NCBI RefSeq assembly: GCF_021650975.2
Contig: NZ_CP091285.1
Location: 1,922,001-1,986,000, forward strand
Origin: Flavobacterium jumunjinense
GTDB taxonomy: Bacteria; Bacteroidota; Bacteroidia; Flavobacteriales; Flavobacteriaceae
Reading direction: 5' to 3'
Length of the DNA stretch: 64,000 nucleotides
Shown here: positions 18,373 to 27,789 of the stretch, one piece after another
Position numbering within the stretch: the first letter of the stretch is position 1
How the letters are laid out: each line of letters opens with the position of its first letter
Notes under the pieces: generated by a model
Told to the model about the DNA's origin: nothing
Database searches by the model: none
The model's input: only the letters and a program-made list of their open reading frames with translations
Program-made: the position numbers and the translations under genes

Positions 18373-21300
18373 ATGAGAAAACTTATTTTTATAAAGCTAT
18401 TAGTGTTTTTGATGCTACAAAATGTTTTTGCTCAAGACCCAACAGTTGCAGAAACAGTCCACAGTCCAAATGGCTACTTCGATACTGTTTTTGACTATTA
18501 TGGGAATAGTTATCAATTAAAAGATTTATTTGCAGGCGTTGATGTTAAGGTGGGAAAAGAAACAACTTCAAGTATAGTTATTCCATGTGATACAGGAATT
18601 TTCGAATTGTATTTTGAAACTGGTTCAGGAATGGAAGACGTCACTGATGTTAATCATAATACTAGAAGAGCCGTAGTTTGTCAAGTTTTTCATGATTTAA
18701 GTGATTTTATTGTGACTCCTTTAAAAGATGCTGGAAATACAACTAGAGTAAAAATTTGGGTTAGAAATATTGCTAATGTTTCTAATTCTAGTTCAAATGT
18801 ATTAGGATTGGCATCTTCTTTTTTTACCATGCCTTATAATTCAAACACAAGTTTTGGAGGAATTGTTGATAATGAAATTTGGAAAACCATAACATTAGGT
18901 AGTGACTCTTATATTAATGTTGTTACACCAATTTTAACAAATAATGCTAATGGGGCTCCTAATGGTTCAGGAAATATTTATCATGGAATGATAGCTTTTA
19001 ATTTTAGTAACCCTAATTGGAATTGGAATACAGATTTAAGTAATAATACTCCTTTTGAATTAGTTGATTTATATAGTGTTGTTTTGCATGAAGTAACACA
19101 CGCTTTAGGTTTTGCAAGTTTAATTTATGCAAATGGAGAATCGGCCTTTAATAGTGGTTATAATTATTACAGTAGATATGATACTTTTCTTAAAAATAAT
19201 GATGGAACTCAAAACTTAATTACTAATACAGGAGCTTTCCCTTCTATGTATAATTATTCGTTTAATAATTCTTTTTTGAATACATCTTTTTTGCATCCAG
19301 ACACAAATAATTGCATTGCAGGACAGACTACTTGTATTGATGCTGTCAAATTTTCGGGAACAAGTATTAATGTACCTGTTTTTACTCCTAATTGTTTCAG
19401 ATATGGAGGCAGTTTGAGTCATTTTGAAGATACTTGTTCTTCTCCATCACATGTAGATAATACTTATTTTGTTATGAGCGATATTATTTCAAATAGCTTA
19501 ACTAAAAGATATTTGAAGCCTGAGGAAAGAAAAGCGCTCTCAGATATTGGTTATAGGCTAAATTCTACTTTTGGAAATAATTCAATAGTTTATAATAGTT
19601 TTATTGATTATCAAGAACCTATTTCTACTGGAATAAATGTAGCTGGAGTAAATGATGGTATTGATAATTTAGGCGCATTTACATTAACTGGAGCAAATGG
19701 AGTCTCATTCCCATTAAACAACATTTTTGATAATGATATTAATATTAGCAGCTTTGAAGGATTGGAAGATGTTTTTCACAGTAGCTCTATTTTTTCTGCA
19801 ACAAGTGGAAGTTCAAACATTACAGTAGATTATACAGGATTTGAATTTGGTTTACATCTTTTGAGATATATTCCTATTAATTCTAATGGGCAAAGAGGAA
19901 ATATAACTTATATCTATGTTTTTATTGATAATGGTGTTGACTGTACACCTTTAAGTTCTTGTAATTTAGTTTTAAATGGAGGTTTTGAGGAGTATTCAAT
20001 GGTTCCTAATGGACAAGGTCAATTAAATAGAGCCTGTGGATGGAGTCATGTTAATTTTCCAATTACAGGAGCGGCTGATGCTTATCATGTAAATTCAACT
20101 TCTCAACCTATTCCATGCAATAGTTTTGGATTTGAAACAGAAAATAATGATTTGTTAAGTTATGCAGGTATGTGGTTTCAAAGGAATAAATCTGGTCAGT
20201 ATGGGAAATATTTTGAAAATATTAGAACAAAATTATCGACTCCATTAACTCCAAATACAACTTATCAATTGAGTTTTGATGTATCTTTAAGTGAGGGAGC
20301 TAGTGCCAACGCAATCAAAATACAAGCTTACCTGGACCAAGATCTGATAGCTACTTCAAACTATGGTGAAATTAATATAACTAACAATAGCATGTTGTTT
20401 GAAAGTAATTATTTTCCTCAAACTACAAATGGGTGGGATAGTTTAGTTTTTACATTTAAAACAGGGGCTATCTCAGGCGAAGAATTTTTGTATATAGGAG
20501 GATTACATAACGTGCAATTTCAATCTATTACTCCAACACCAGCTCCATCTGGCTGTGTTGTAAATTCAAATAGTGGTACTCAAGCAGCTAGTTGGGGGTA
20601 TTCATATTACTATATTGATAATGTTAACTTAATTTCATTAAATGGTTCATCATTTGATTTACCTAATCAAGTATGTACTTACATGTTCTTAGCAAATTTA
20701 ACACACTTTTTACAAGCTGTCCCTACTAATGGTGTATTCACAGGAAATGGTGTTTCATTAAATAGCGGAGTTTATGTTTTTGATCCTTCATCAGTAAGTT
20801 TAGGTAATCATACCATTACTTACACTTATACTAATAGTAATGGTTGCGAGGTTTCAATTTCAGATACTATTGAAGTGGTTTCAGATAGTATTGTTCCAGA
20901 ATTTGATCCTATAGCCCCTATATGTTCAGGAGGAAGTATAGCATTGCCAACCACTTCGGTTAATTTTATAAATGGAACTTGGTTTCCAGCTATAAATAAT
21001 ACTGCAACAACAACTTATACTTTTACTCCAAATGCAAATCAATGTGGAGCGGTTACAACAAGTTTAACAGTTACTGTTTTACCAACAAACGATCCAAGTT
21101 GTAATAGTAATCCTTGTCTGCCTAATTTAACGTTATCTACTACAGAAAATAATAGTATGATAATATACAAAAGAGCAAATTGGATAGAAGCTAATTCAAG
21201 CTATGTTGTGGATGTAAATAAAAATGTAACAATGAAAGCAGGAGATTATATTGTTTTTAATACAGATTCTCATTTGAAATCGGGTTCTGAAGTGACAGCA

Positions 21301-21621
21301 TTAATTGAAGTTTGTACTCCTACAAGTAAAAGTAGTAATGTTAAAACAATAGAAAAAACAATCTTAGAAGAGGCTATTTTAAATGAATCTATAGTATTGT
21401 TTCCAAACCCTACAACGGATAGATTGACCATTGCTTCTGATAGTGCAGCTATGAATAGTGTGGTTATTACAGCTATGGATGGAAAAATTATTTATAGTAA
21501 TCAAACGGTAAATGCGTCTAAACTAGAATTAGATACCTCTAGTTATCAAGGTGGTATTTATATGGTTGCTATAACCACTACAAATGGAACTAGTTTTATA
21601 AAGAAACTGGTTAAAAATTAA
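18373..21621 (+). CDS. Secreted T9SS protein with HExxH metalloprotease-like domain
   Basis: 1082 aa. Signal peptide ends near VFAQ (residue 21). A zinc-protease motif HEVTHALGF lies near residue 238, in a region with the YNSNTSFGG and GMIAFNFSN stretches seen in bacterial metzincin-like proteins; the third zinc ligand expected after HExxHxxGF is not obvious (S in the equivalent place), so activity is uncertain. The middle contains a carbohydrate-binding-like domain starting CNLVLNGGFEEYS (about 532) and a PKD/immunoglobulin-like region (about 760-910). The C-terminus is a T9SS sorting domain (VLFPNPTTDRLTIAS ... KKLVKN). Confidence 0.82.
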   Translation: MRKLIFIKLLVFLMLQNVFAQDPTVAETVHSPNGYFDTVFDYYGNSYQLKDLFAGVDVKVGKETTSSIVIPCDTGIFELYFETGSGMEDVTDVNHNTRRAVVCQVFHDLSDFIVTPLKDAGNTTRVKIWVRNIANVSNSSSNVLGLASSFFTMPYNSNTSFGGIVDNEIWKTITLGSDSYINVVTPILTNNANGAPNGSGNIYHGMIAFNFSNPNWNWNTDLSNNTPFELVDLYSVVLHEVTHALGFASLIYANGESAFNSGYNYYSRYDTFLKNNDGTQNLITNTGAFPSMYNYSFNNSFLNTSFLHPDTNNCIAGQTTCIDAVKFSGTSINVPVFTPNCFRYGGSLSHFEDTCSSPSHVDNTYFVMSDIISNSLTKRYLKPEERKALSDIGYRLNSTFGNNSIVYNSFIDYQEPISTGINVAGVNDGIDNLGAFTLTGANGVSFPLNNIFDNDINISSFEGLEDVFHSSSIFSATSGSSNITVDYTGFEFGLHLLRYIPINSNGQRGNITYIYVFIDNGVDCTPLSSCNLVLNGGFEEYSMVPNGQGQLNRACGWSHVNFPITGAADAYHVNSTSQPIPCNSFGFETENNDLLSYAGMWFQRNKSGQYGKYFENIRTKLSTPLTPNTTYQLSFDVSLSEGASANAIKIQAYLDQDLIATSNYGEINITNNSMLFESNYFPQTTNGWDSLVFTFKTGAISGEEFLYIGGLHNVQFQSITPTPAPSGCVVNSNSGTQAASWGYSYYYIDNVNLISLNGSSFDLPNQVCTYMFLANLTHFLQAVPTNGVFTGNGVSLNSGVYVFDPSSVSLGNHTITYTYTNSNGCEVSISDTIEVVSDSIVPEFDPIAPICSGGSIALPTTSVNFINGTWFPAINNTATTTYTFTPNANQCGAVTTSLTVTVLPTNDPSCNSNPCLPNLTLSTTENNSMIIYKRANWIEANSSYVVDVNKNVTMKAGDYIVFNTDSHLKSGSEVTALIEVCTPTSKSSNVKTIEKTILEEAILNESIVLFPNPTTDRLTIASDSAAMNSVVITAMDGKIIYSNQTVNASKLELDTSSYQGGIYMVAITTTNGTSFIKKLVKN

Positions 21622-21630
21622 TGTTTTTTA

Positions 21631-21659
21631 AGAGGCTAACTGAAAAGTTAGCCTTTTTT
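21631..21659 (+). terminator. Intrinsic terminator after the HExxH gene
   Basis: GGCTAACT, GAAA loop, AGTTAGCC, then six T, 10 bp after the stop codon. Its T-run touches the stop of the convergent deaminase gene. Confidence 0.9.
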
Positions 21660-22230
21660 AATAAGGATGTTTTATGCTGTCAAAAGATTCATATCTTTTA
21701 AATAAATCATATTGTAATCGAGGATTTGTAGTTTGTTTCAAATTTCTGTAATAATTAAAATCTTTTTTTATAGAAATCAATTTATCTCGCGATTTTTTAG
21801 ATAAACCAAAAATTACATTGGAAATATCATATTCCTCAATTAATCCTCTACACATTTTACATGGCTCATAAGTTGTTATTAAATATAATTTATTTCTATC
21901 TAAAGCTTTAAATTTTTTATAACCAATTTTATCAAAACAATTTTTAACTGCATTTATTTCTGCATGTCCTGATGGATTATTATTCTTTGAGACATCATTA
22001 TATCCTTCACCTATTATGCTATCATTATATATTAACAAACTTGCGACAGGAACGTCATTTGAAGGAATACATTTTTCTGCTAAACTAGAAAGTCTTTTTT
22101 CATAATTTGTAATGTTTTTATTAGTTGAAAAAAGATACAAATTTGTGACAATAAGATAAATTAGGATAGTAAAAAAGGTGCCAAGAAATATATAAAAAAC
22201 AGGCCAAAACAATTTTTTTAAAAAATTCAT
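21658..22230 (-). CDS. Membrane-anchored cytidine/deoxycytidylate deaminase-fold protein
   Basis: 190 aa. One transmembrane helix at about 9-31, then a deaminase domain from residue 45. The zinc site is complete: GHAEINAV (His and catalytic Glu) near residue 89 and the PCKMC pair near 118-122, matching HAE...PCxxC of the CDA/TadA superfamily. The strand order (VPVASLLIYNDSIIGEGYN before, NVIFGL after) is closer to TadA or guanine-deaminase-like members. Enzymes of this fold are normally soluble, so the membrane anchor is unusual. The product is intact; substrate unknown. Divergent from the glycosyltransferase at 22.3 kb. Confidence 0.8.
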   Translation of the reverse strand: MNFLKKLFWPVFYIFLGTFFTILIYLIVTNLYLFSTNKNITNYEKRLSSLAEKCIPSNDVPVASLLIYNDSIIGEGYNDVSKNNNPSGHAEINAVKNCFDKIGYKKFKALDRNKLYLITTYEPCKMCRGLIEEYDISNVIFGLSKKSRDKLISIKKDFNYYRNLKQTTNPRLQYDLFKRYESFDSIKHPY

Positions 22231-22259
22231 TTATATTTACTTTCAGTATCTATAAAAGT

Positions 22260-22304
22260 ATGAAAATACTTTTAATTAATTTCTATCAAATTATAAAAAA
22301 GTAA
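22260..22304 (+). other. Short upstream frame with A_AAA_AAG slippery site preceding the glycosyltransferase
   Basis: ATG at 22260 encodes MKILLINFYQIIKK and stops at TAA (22302-22304), which overlaps the ATG of the downstream frame (TAATG). The last codons are ATA AAA AAG TAA, so the heptamer A_AAA_AAG stands in frame directly before the stop. A -1 slip continues as GTA ATG CAT into the glycosyltransferase. The peptide MKILLINFYQ looks like the true N-terminal strand of a GT-B enzyme. Confidence 0.7.
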
Positions 22305-23392
22305 TGCATAATAAAACGTTAGTAGATTTATTGTATTATACATTTAGTTTATCTAAAAGAGAAAATGTAATAGGCTCTTGTAATAGTACTCTTGGATACC
22401 TTTATAAGATAAGTGCCTTTTTTAGAGTAATTTCTGTTACTAGAACAACAAATAATTTTGAAAATATTCGAATGAATAATATTGATTTATGTTTTTATAA
22501 AACAAAACCATTATCAAAATGGAAAATACCTTTTAAATTTAATTCTTTTATAAAGTCTTTGCAACCTGATTATATTTTGGCGCATGGTTTTGGGTTTGTA
22601 CATTATTTAATTTTTTTAAAAATAATACTTCCGAAAACTAAAATCGTCTTACAAAGCAATGGTTTTGCTCCTAAACCTAAGGGGATTAAAAAATACATTT
22701 ATAAAGTTTCTGATGTATTTATTGATGGTTATTTATTTACGGGTATTGAAAATGCAAAGCCTTGGTATGAAAATAAAATCCTTACAAAAAATAAAATTTT
22801 TTCTGTAATGGAAGGCTCAACCTACTTTACGTTTTCTGGAAATGAAAACCGAAAGTCAAATACTTTTCTTTGGGTAGGAAGATTAGACACGAATAAAGAT
22901 CCATTAACAATACTAAAAGCATTTGATCGTTTTCTTATTATTCAAGAGGATGCAGTTTTAACAATGGTTTTTCATGAGAATCATTTATTAGAAGAAGTAA
23001 AAGATTTTATTTTGAATAGTGAAAAACTTAAAAATGCAGTTATAATAAAAGGATATGTAGCGCATCATTTATTAGAAAAAATATATAATGAAAATGAGTT
23101 CTTTATATTAGGTTCGCATTATGAAGGCAGTGGATATGCTTTAGTTGAGGCAATGGCTTGTGGTTGTATTCCAATAATAACAAATATAGCTCCATTTAGG
23201 TACATGACGAATGAAGGAGAATGTGCTTTTCTATTTACACCAAATAATGAAGAAGAATTGTTTTTTCAACTAATAAAATCAAACGATTGTGATTTATTAG
23301 TTATACAAGAAAAGGTATTAGAGCAATTTGAAAATAGATTGTCTTTTGAAGCCATAGCTAAAGCCATAAAAAATATTTTTCAGTCATTATAA
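22304..23392 (+). CDS. Glycosyltransferase family 4-type, GT-B fold
   Basis: 362 aa in the annotated frame, or about 377 aa if joined by -1 frameshifting to the upstream frame starting at 22260. C-terminal nucleotide-sugar half: LWVGRLDTNKDPLTILKAF (about 188-206) and the EX7E motif in SHYEGSGYALVEAMACGC (about 268-285). The N-terminal acceptor domain as annotated lacks its first beta strand, which the upstream frame would supply. Low GC even for this window. It converges with the last gene of the radical SAM cluster (13-bp overlap) and probably serves the same glycan pathway (inference). Confidence 0.87.
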   Translation: MHNKTLVDLLYYTFSLSKRENVIGSCNSTLGYLYKISAFFRVISVTRTTNNFENIRMNNIDLCFYKTKPLSKWKIPFKFNSFIKSLQPDYILAHGFGFVHYLIFLKIILPKTKIVLQSNGFAPKPKGIKKYIYKVSDVFIDGYLFTGIENAKPWYENKILTKNKIFSVMEGSTYFTFSGNENRKSNTFLWVGRLDTNKDPLTILKAFDRFLIIQEDAVLTMVFHENHLLEEVKDFILNSEKLKNAVIIKGYVAHHLLEKIYNENEFFILGSHYEGSGYALVEAMACGCIPIITNIAPFRYMTNEGECAFLFTPNNEEELFFQLIKSNDCDLLVIQEKVLEQFENRLSFEAIAKAIKNIFQSL

Positions 23393-24426
23393 AAATGATT
23401 ATAAATCACATTAATATTATCTTCCATTCTAAAGACCTGAATCCGTTTAGGTGCTATTAATTGGTTTAAAAGATTTTTTAATTTAGTACCTATATCGTTT
23501 TTATTTTCAGAATAATAAAAATTTTCAATACTTTTAGTGTTTTCTATGTCAATTGTGCTTACAACTTTGCATCCAGAATATAACGCTTCTTGTATTACTG
23601 TGCTATTACCTTCATATTTTGATGTATGCAGGAAAATTTTTGAATTATTTAAATATTTGAGAGTTTTTTTATGAGTCAAAAAACCAGTAAAAATTATATT
23701 GTCAGATAATCCAAGTTTTTTTACCTTATCTAAAAGTAATTGTTTTTCTTCACCATCACCAATAATTACTACGTTTAATTTTTTTATGTTTAAATGTGAA
23801 ATAATATCAATAAAGAAAGAATAGTTTTTTAAAGCACCAAGATTTCCAATGCCAACTATATCTATTTCTCTGTTATCTAAATTTAATTTTGGAAAAACAT
23901 CAGGATTAATAAAAACATTTGAAATTTTCCTTACATTATAGTTGAAGTTTTTGTTAAACAAAACTTTTTGTTTTTCTGAAATCATTACCAAATCATCTTC
24001 CTTTAATTTTAATATTTTGACATATTTATTATTTTTTTTTGCATCTTGACCTTGAAGCCAGACGAGTAGTTTTATCTTAAATATTTTACTAATTATAAAA
24101 CCAACTAATGAAGCTTCTCTGTACCAAAAACATATTATCCCATCGTAATTGTTTTTTCTGTGAAGAGAGGTTGCCTTTAAGATTGTTTTTAAAATTGTCG
24201 GAATTTGTTTTAGTTTAGAATTAAATTTTCCACCAATAGAGTGAATATTAACTTTATCCAATTGATAGTTCTTTTTGGAAAAAGGATACATCATACTTAT
24301 CACATCAATCTCTATATTCTTTTCATTTGCAAAGCTTTTAGTAAATTGACTAATAAAGGGTACAACATTATCTTCATGAATGTTTTTTGGAAAAATAGGT
24401 GTAATAAATAATAATTTTTTAGTCAT
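23380..24426 (-). CDS. Glycosyltransferase family 4-type (last gene of the radical SAM/GT operon)
   Basis: 348 aa GT-B enzyme. N-terminal LLFITPIFPKN strand; IVGIGNLGALKNYSFFIDII and VVIIGDGEEKQLL near the interdomain hinge; TSKYEGNSTVIQEALYSGC carries the EX7E catalytic-nucleotide motif near residue 283. It adds a sugar to an acceptor on the cytoplasmic side. The start ATG overlaps the ABC gene stop by 4 nt (ATGA). Convergent with the plus-strand glycosyltransferase. Confidence 0.92.
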   Translation of the reverse strand: MTKKLLFITPIFPKNIHEDNVVPFISQFTKSFANEKNIEIDVISMMYPFSKKNYQLDKVNIHSIGGKFNSKLKQIPTILKTILKATSLHRKNNYDGIICFWYREASLVGFIISKIFKIKLLVWLQGQDAKKNNKYVKILKLKEDDLVMISEKQKVLFNKNFNYNVRKISNVFINPDVFPKLNLDNREIDIVGIGNLGALKNYSFFIDIISHLNIKKLNVVIIGDGEEKQLLLDKVKKLGLSDNIIFTGFLTHKKTLKYLNNSKIFLHTSKYEGNSTVIQEALYSGCKVVSTIDIENTKSIENFYYSENKNDIGTKLKNLLNQLIAPKRIQVFRMEDNINVIYNHFYND

Positions 24427-26108
24427 AGCTTTTTTAAAATTCGATTTTCTAAGATATACTTTTTGTTTGAAAAATTGGAAGCTTCATCGTTATGTGAAAC
24501 TACAATTACAGAAAGTTTTTTTTCAAATGTTAATGTTTGAATATATTTAAGAATATCTTTTTCTAAAGATTGGTTTAATTGATTTGTAGCTTCATCTAAC
24601 AACAAGACTTTTGGTTTAAAGAATAATGCTCGTGCTATTGCAATTCTTTGCTTTTGACCACCTGATATTGTTTTGCTATCTAATAATAAATAACTATTTA
24701 TTTTTTCAGGTAACGTATTTATCCAATCATATAAATCAAGAGCAATTAATATTTTATTTAAGAATTCATAATCTATATTACTTTCATTTGTAAAAAGCGT
24801 TATGTTTTCTCGAATCGTTCCTTGAAATAGAAATGGTTGTTGAGATACATAACCAATAAAGTCAAAAATAGTATTGTTGGAATTGGCAGAAATATTATCA
24901 ATATATATATCCCCATTTTTAGGGCTTAATAATCCAGAAATTATATGTAAAAGAGTACTTTTTCCTTGGCCAGATTTTCCTGATATACAAATAAAATCTC
25001 CTAAATCAATCTGAAATGAAATATTTTCTAAAATGTTCTTTTTATTGAACTCAATACTAATATTCTTTAACTCTATTCTGTTATTGAAGGTTAGCTTACT
25101 GGTGGTTCTAATATTAGATTTGTTATAACTAGATAATATTTCAACACAATTTAGATTTGTTTTAATATCTATGAAAGAATTTAAAATTTTATTAAAAGAA
25201 GGTAAAATTTTAATGCTTGCACCTGCAAAAAAAGAAATTAATATTAAGGTATTCTTATCTGCTTGATTTATCATATAAAAAAGAATCATTGATGATAAAC
25301 CGATAATGATTAGTATTTCGAAATACCTTGAATTTGATTGTTTAAAAGCCGATAATAATGCAAGTTGTCTATTGTGAGATTCATTTGAATTTTGAAATTT
25401 TTTTTGAAATTCTTGCTCACTTTTAGTTGTTTTAATCTCAATAAGTCCGTAAAAAATATTATTAATATTTTTTAAATTATCTTCATATAACCTAACTATT
25501 GTCTCATTAAAAAAAACAATTTTTTTCTGTTTAATTTTTAACAACAAAAGGACAAATAATATTAGTGACAAAAGGGAAAATAATGTAATAGTCGGATTAT
25601 ACAATATACCAATTGAAATAATAAATAGTAGAATAATTAGTTCAGATAACAATGTGTAAAATGAAAATAGAATATTAGTTGAAAACACAATAGGTAATTG
25701 AAAAACATCTCTAAAAAATGCATTCTTATCTTTTTTAGTATAGTTAATATAGCTATTATGTATATACTCATTCATCAATTTTTCAGATATTAAGGAAGAT
25801 ATACTATAGATGAATAAAGATTGAAATCTTAGAATTACAGATTGAAGGATGTTTTTTATAATATAAAAAGCAATTAATGCAATAATCAAAAGAACAGTAA
25901 TCTTATTATTAAGATTTATATTAAATGTTGAAAATAGAACAGAACTTAAACGGTCTTTATCAAGTACAATTAAAAACAGTGGTACTAATAATGTTAAAGA
26001 AATAAAATCGAGAAAAGTATTAATTAGGAAGTAAACTATAAAAACAGGAAGTTTTTTCCTTTTAGAATGAGGAATTAATAAATAGGATTTTAAAATTAAT
26101 GTTTTCAA
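24423..26108 (-). CDS. ABC exporter, fused permease and ATPase (MsbA/PglK type)
   Basis: 561 aa half-transporter. Residues 1-300 have about five or six membrane spans; the ATPase has Walker A GKSGQGKSTLL (about 364-374), a Q-loop in YVSQQPFLFQG, signature SGGQKQR (about 466-472) and Walker B VLLLDEATNQL, ending with the switch VVSHND. The fused exporter type that flips lipid-linked glycans or lipids fits the neighbouring glycosyltransferases. The frame begins with TTG at 26108, and its TTGA overlaps the upstream stop; no better ATG is near. Confidence 0.93.
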   Translation of the reverse strand: MKTLILKSYLLIPHSKRKKLPVFIVYFLINTFLDFISLTLLVPLFLIVLDKDRLSSVLFSTFNINLNNKITVLLIIALIAFYIIKNILQSVILRFQSLFIYSISSLISEKLMNEYIHNSYINYTKKDKNAFFRDVFQLPIVFSTNILFSFYTLLSELIILLFIISIGILYNPTITLFSLLSLILFVLLLLKIKQKKIVFFNETIVRLYEDNLKNINNIFYGLIEIKTTKSEQEFQKKFQNSNESHNRQLALLSAFKQSNSRYFEILIIIGLSSMILFYMINQADKNTLILISFFAGASIKILPSFNKILNSFIDIKTNLNCVEILSSYNKSNIRTTSKLTFNNRIELKNISIEFNKKNILENISFQIDLGDFICISGKSGQGKSTLLHIISGLLSPKNGDIYIDNISANSNNTIFDFIGYVSQQPFLFQGTIRENITLFTNESNIDYEFLNKILIALDLYDWINTLPEKINSYLLLDSKTISGGQKQRIAIARALFFKPKVLLLDEATNQLNQSLEKDILKYIQTLTFEKKLSVIVVSHNDEASNFSNKKYILENRILKKL

Positions 26109-27085
26109 TTTTTTTTATTGTAAATATTTCGATTCATTATAATTCCAATAATCAATTTTAAGTTATATAAAAGTAATTTTTTTTCTAATTTAAATATTGA
26201 ATAAATTATATTTCCATTTAATGAGTTTAAAAGATAAAGTAAGTTAATAAAATTAAATCTTTTATTTTTAAGCATAATAAAGTGTAATGCAGAGACTCTA
26301 TAAAAGTATGCTTTTTTATTGTTTATTCTATTTGTTTTGTCTTTATGGTGATACGCTAAAGAGTTTTTCACAACATAAATTTCTGAATTGTTTTTTAAAG
26401 CAAAATCATAGTTGTCTCCAATACCGTTTTTATAAAATGCTGTTTCAAATTTTATTTTAGTATTTCTAATAACCGAAGCTCCTAAACCATATATGGGAGT
26501 TTTAAAAACAGGAGTTTTATAATCAATTACAATTGGCCAACCTGATTTAGCAATTCTGTTCCCTTTTTTTAAATAAAAGGCAATAAATTTTTGAATAATT
26601 TTATTTTTTGAATAATCTTCTTTTTTCAGGTCTACCCATACAGACAATCCAAAAATATAGTTGAAAATTAATTTAAGAAAAGGAATTCTCTTTTCTGAAT
26701 ATTTCCATTCATCATTTCTCTTTTCATAGATTAAACCACTAGTCATATTAACGGATGGGTTTTCATCTAGATAAGTTATTAAATTCTCTATATAATTTTC
26801 AGAAATTTCAATATCGTCATCGCATAAAAAAATAAATTCTGTTTTACATTGTTCAATACCAATATTTCTTTGCAAACATACAGAAGGTGAAGAATGTATA
26901 ATTTTTATATCTAATTGAGTAAAAAAAAGTTGGTTGCTATTTAATTTCTCATCGCTTGAATCAACAATTATAATCTCTTTTGGAAGATAGGTTTGTTTGG
27001 AAATAGAATTTAAAAGTCTATTTAAAGAATTTATTCTATTTCTTGTAGGTATTACTATTGTTATTTGAGATTTTTTTTCTTTCAT
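26105..27085 (-). CDS. Glycosyltransferase family 2
   Basis: 326 aa. The N-terminal GT-A nucleotide-sugar domain has QITIVIPTRNR, then EIIIVDSSDE and the DxD-like FLCDDDIEIS near residue 92. A central GWPIVIDYKTPVFKTPIYG stretch and GDNYDFALK follow, with a C-terminal membrane-associating region. It has ATGA overlaps with its neighbours on both sides, so it is part of the coupled operon. Donor sugar and acceptor cannot be read from the sequence. Confidence 0.92.
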   Translation of the reverse strand: MKEKKSQITIVIPTRNRINSLNRLLNSISKQTYLPKEIIIVDSSDEKLNSNQLFFTQLDIKIIHSSPSVCLQRNIGIEQCKTEFIFLCDDDIEISENYIENLITYLDENPSVNMTSGLIYEKRNDEWKYSEKRIPFLKLIFNYIFGLSVWVDLKKEDYSKNKIIQKFIAFYLKKGNRIAKSGWPIVIDYKTPVFKTPIYGLGASVIRNTKIKFETAFYKNGIGDNYDFALKNNSEIYVVKNSLAYHHKDKTNRINNKKAYFYRVSALHFIMLKNKRFNFINLLYLLNSLNGNIIYSIFKLEKKLLLYNLKLIIGIIMNRNIYNKKN

Positions 27086-27789
27086 TCTGGGTTTTTACAA
27101 AATAGATTTCCATGTAAGTTTTTTATAGGTAAACCTTTAATTATTTCTTTTATCTCTGTATTTTTTATCCATTTTTTTAAATGAAAATTTTGATTTTCGT
27201 TTAATGTATAATTGAAATCAATATTTTGATTTTTGAATAAATCTATTATTTTAAGAGTATCAGCGATTAATTTTCCTGTAAATTCAAATTCTATTATTGG
27301 TATTTGGTAATTTAAATTTGATAAAATTTCAAATTCATAGCCTTCAACATCGATTTTGCAATATTTTGGTAATCCATATGTTTCAATTAAATGATTAAAT
27401 GATTTAACTTCGACAAATTCATAGTCTTTCCAATATACTTTTTCAGTGGTGTAATTTTTAATGAACTTTTTTGATAGAGATGCAATTTCACTATAGTTTC
27501 CTAGATATAATTTTTTAATTTCATTTTTTGCACCAACAGCATATGGGAGATAATTAAAATTAACATTTTTTTGCTTTAACTTTTCTAAATGTAAGTGACA
27601 GGATTTTTGAGGCTCAAAAGCAATAACATTTTCACTAATATTGAGCATGATTTTACTTTTTGCTCCTATATTAGCACCTATATCAAAGCATAAATCTCCA
27701 TTGGAAATAATATTTGAATAAAATTTTATTTCTCTTTTTTTTATTTTTTTTGCAAAAATAATTTTATAAATTTTATTTACTAATTTCAT
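27082..27789 (-). CDS. FkbM-family methyltransferase
   Basis: 235 aa SAM-dependent methyltransferase. Motif I is CFDIGANIGAKSK (about 34-46), followed by VIAFEPQ, YAVGAKNE and the family-typical KIDVEGYEFEIL near residue 146. FkbM proteins O-methylate sugars or polyketides, so methylation of the glycan made by the adjacent transferases is a sound guess. ATGA overlaps at both ends. Confidence 0.92.
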   Translation of the reverse strand: MKLVNKIYKIIFAKKIKKREIKFYSNIISNGDLCFDIGANIGAKSKIMLNISENVIAFEPQKSCHLHLEKLKQKNVNFNYLPYAVGAKNEIKKLYLGNYSEIASLSKKFIKNYTTEKVYWKDYEFVEVKSFNHLIETYGLPKYCKIDVEGYEFEILSNLNYQIPIIEFEFTGKLIADTLKIIDLFKNQNIDFNYTLNENQNFHLKKWIKNTEIKEIIKGLPIKNLHGNLFCKNPE

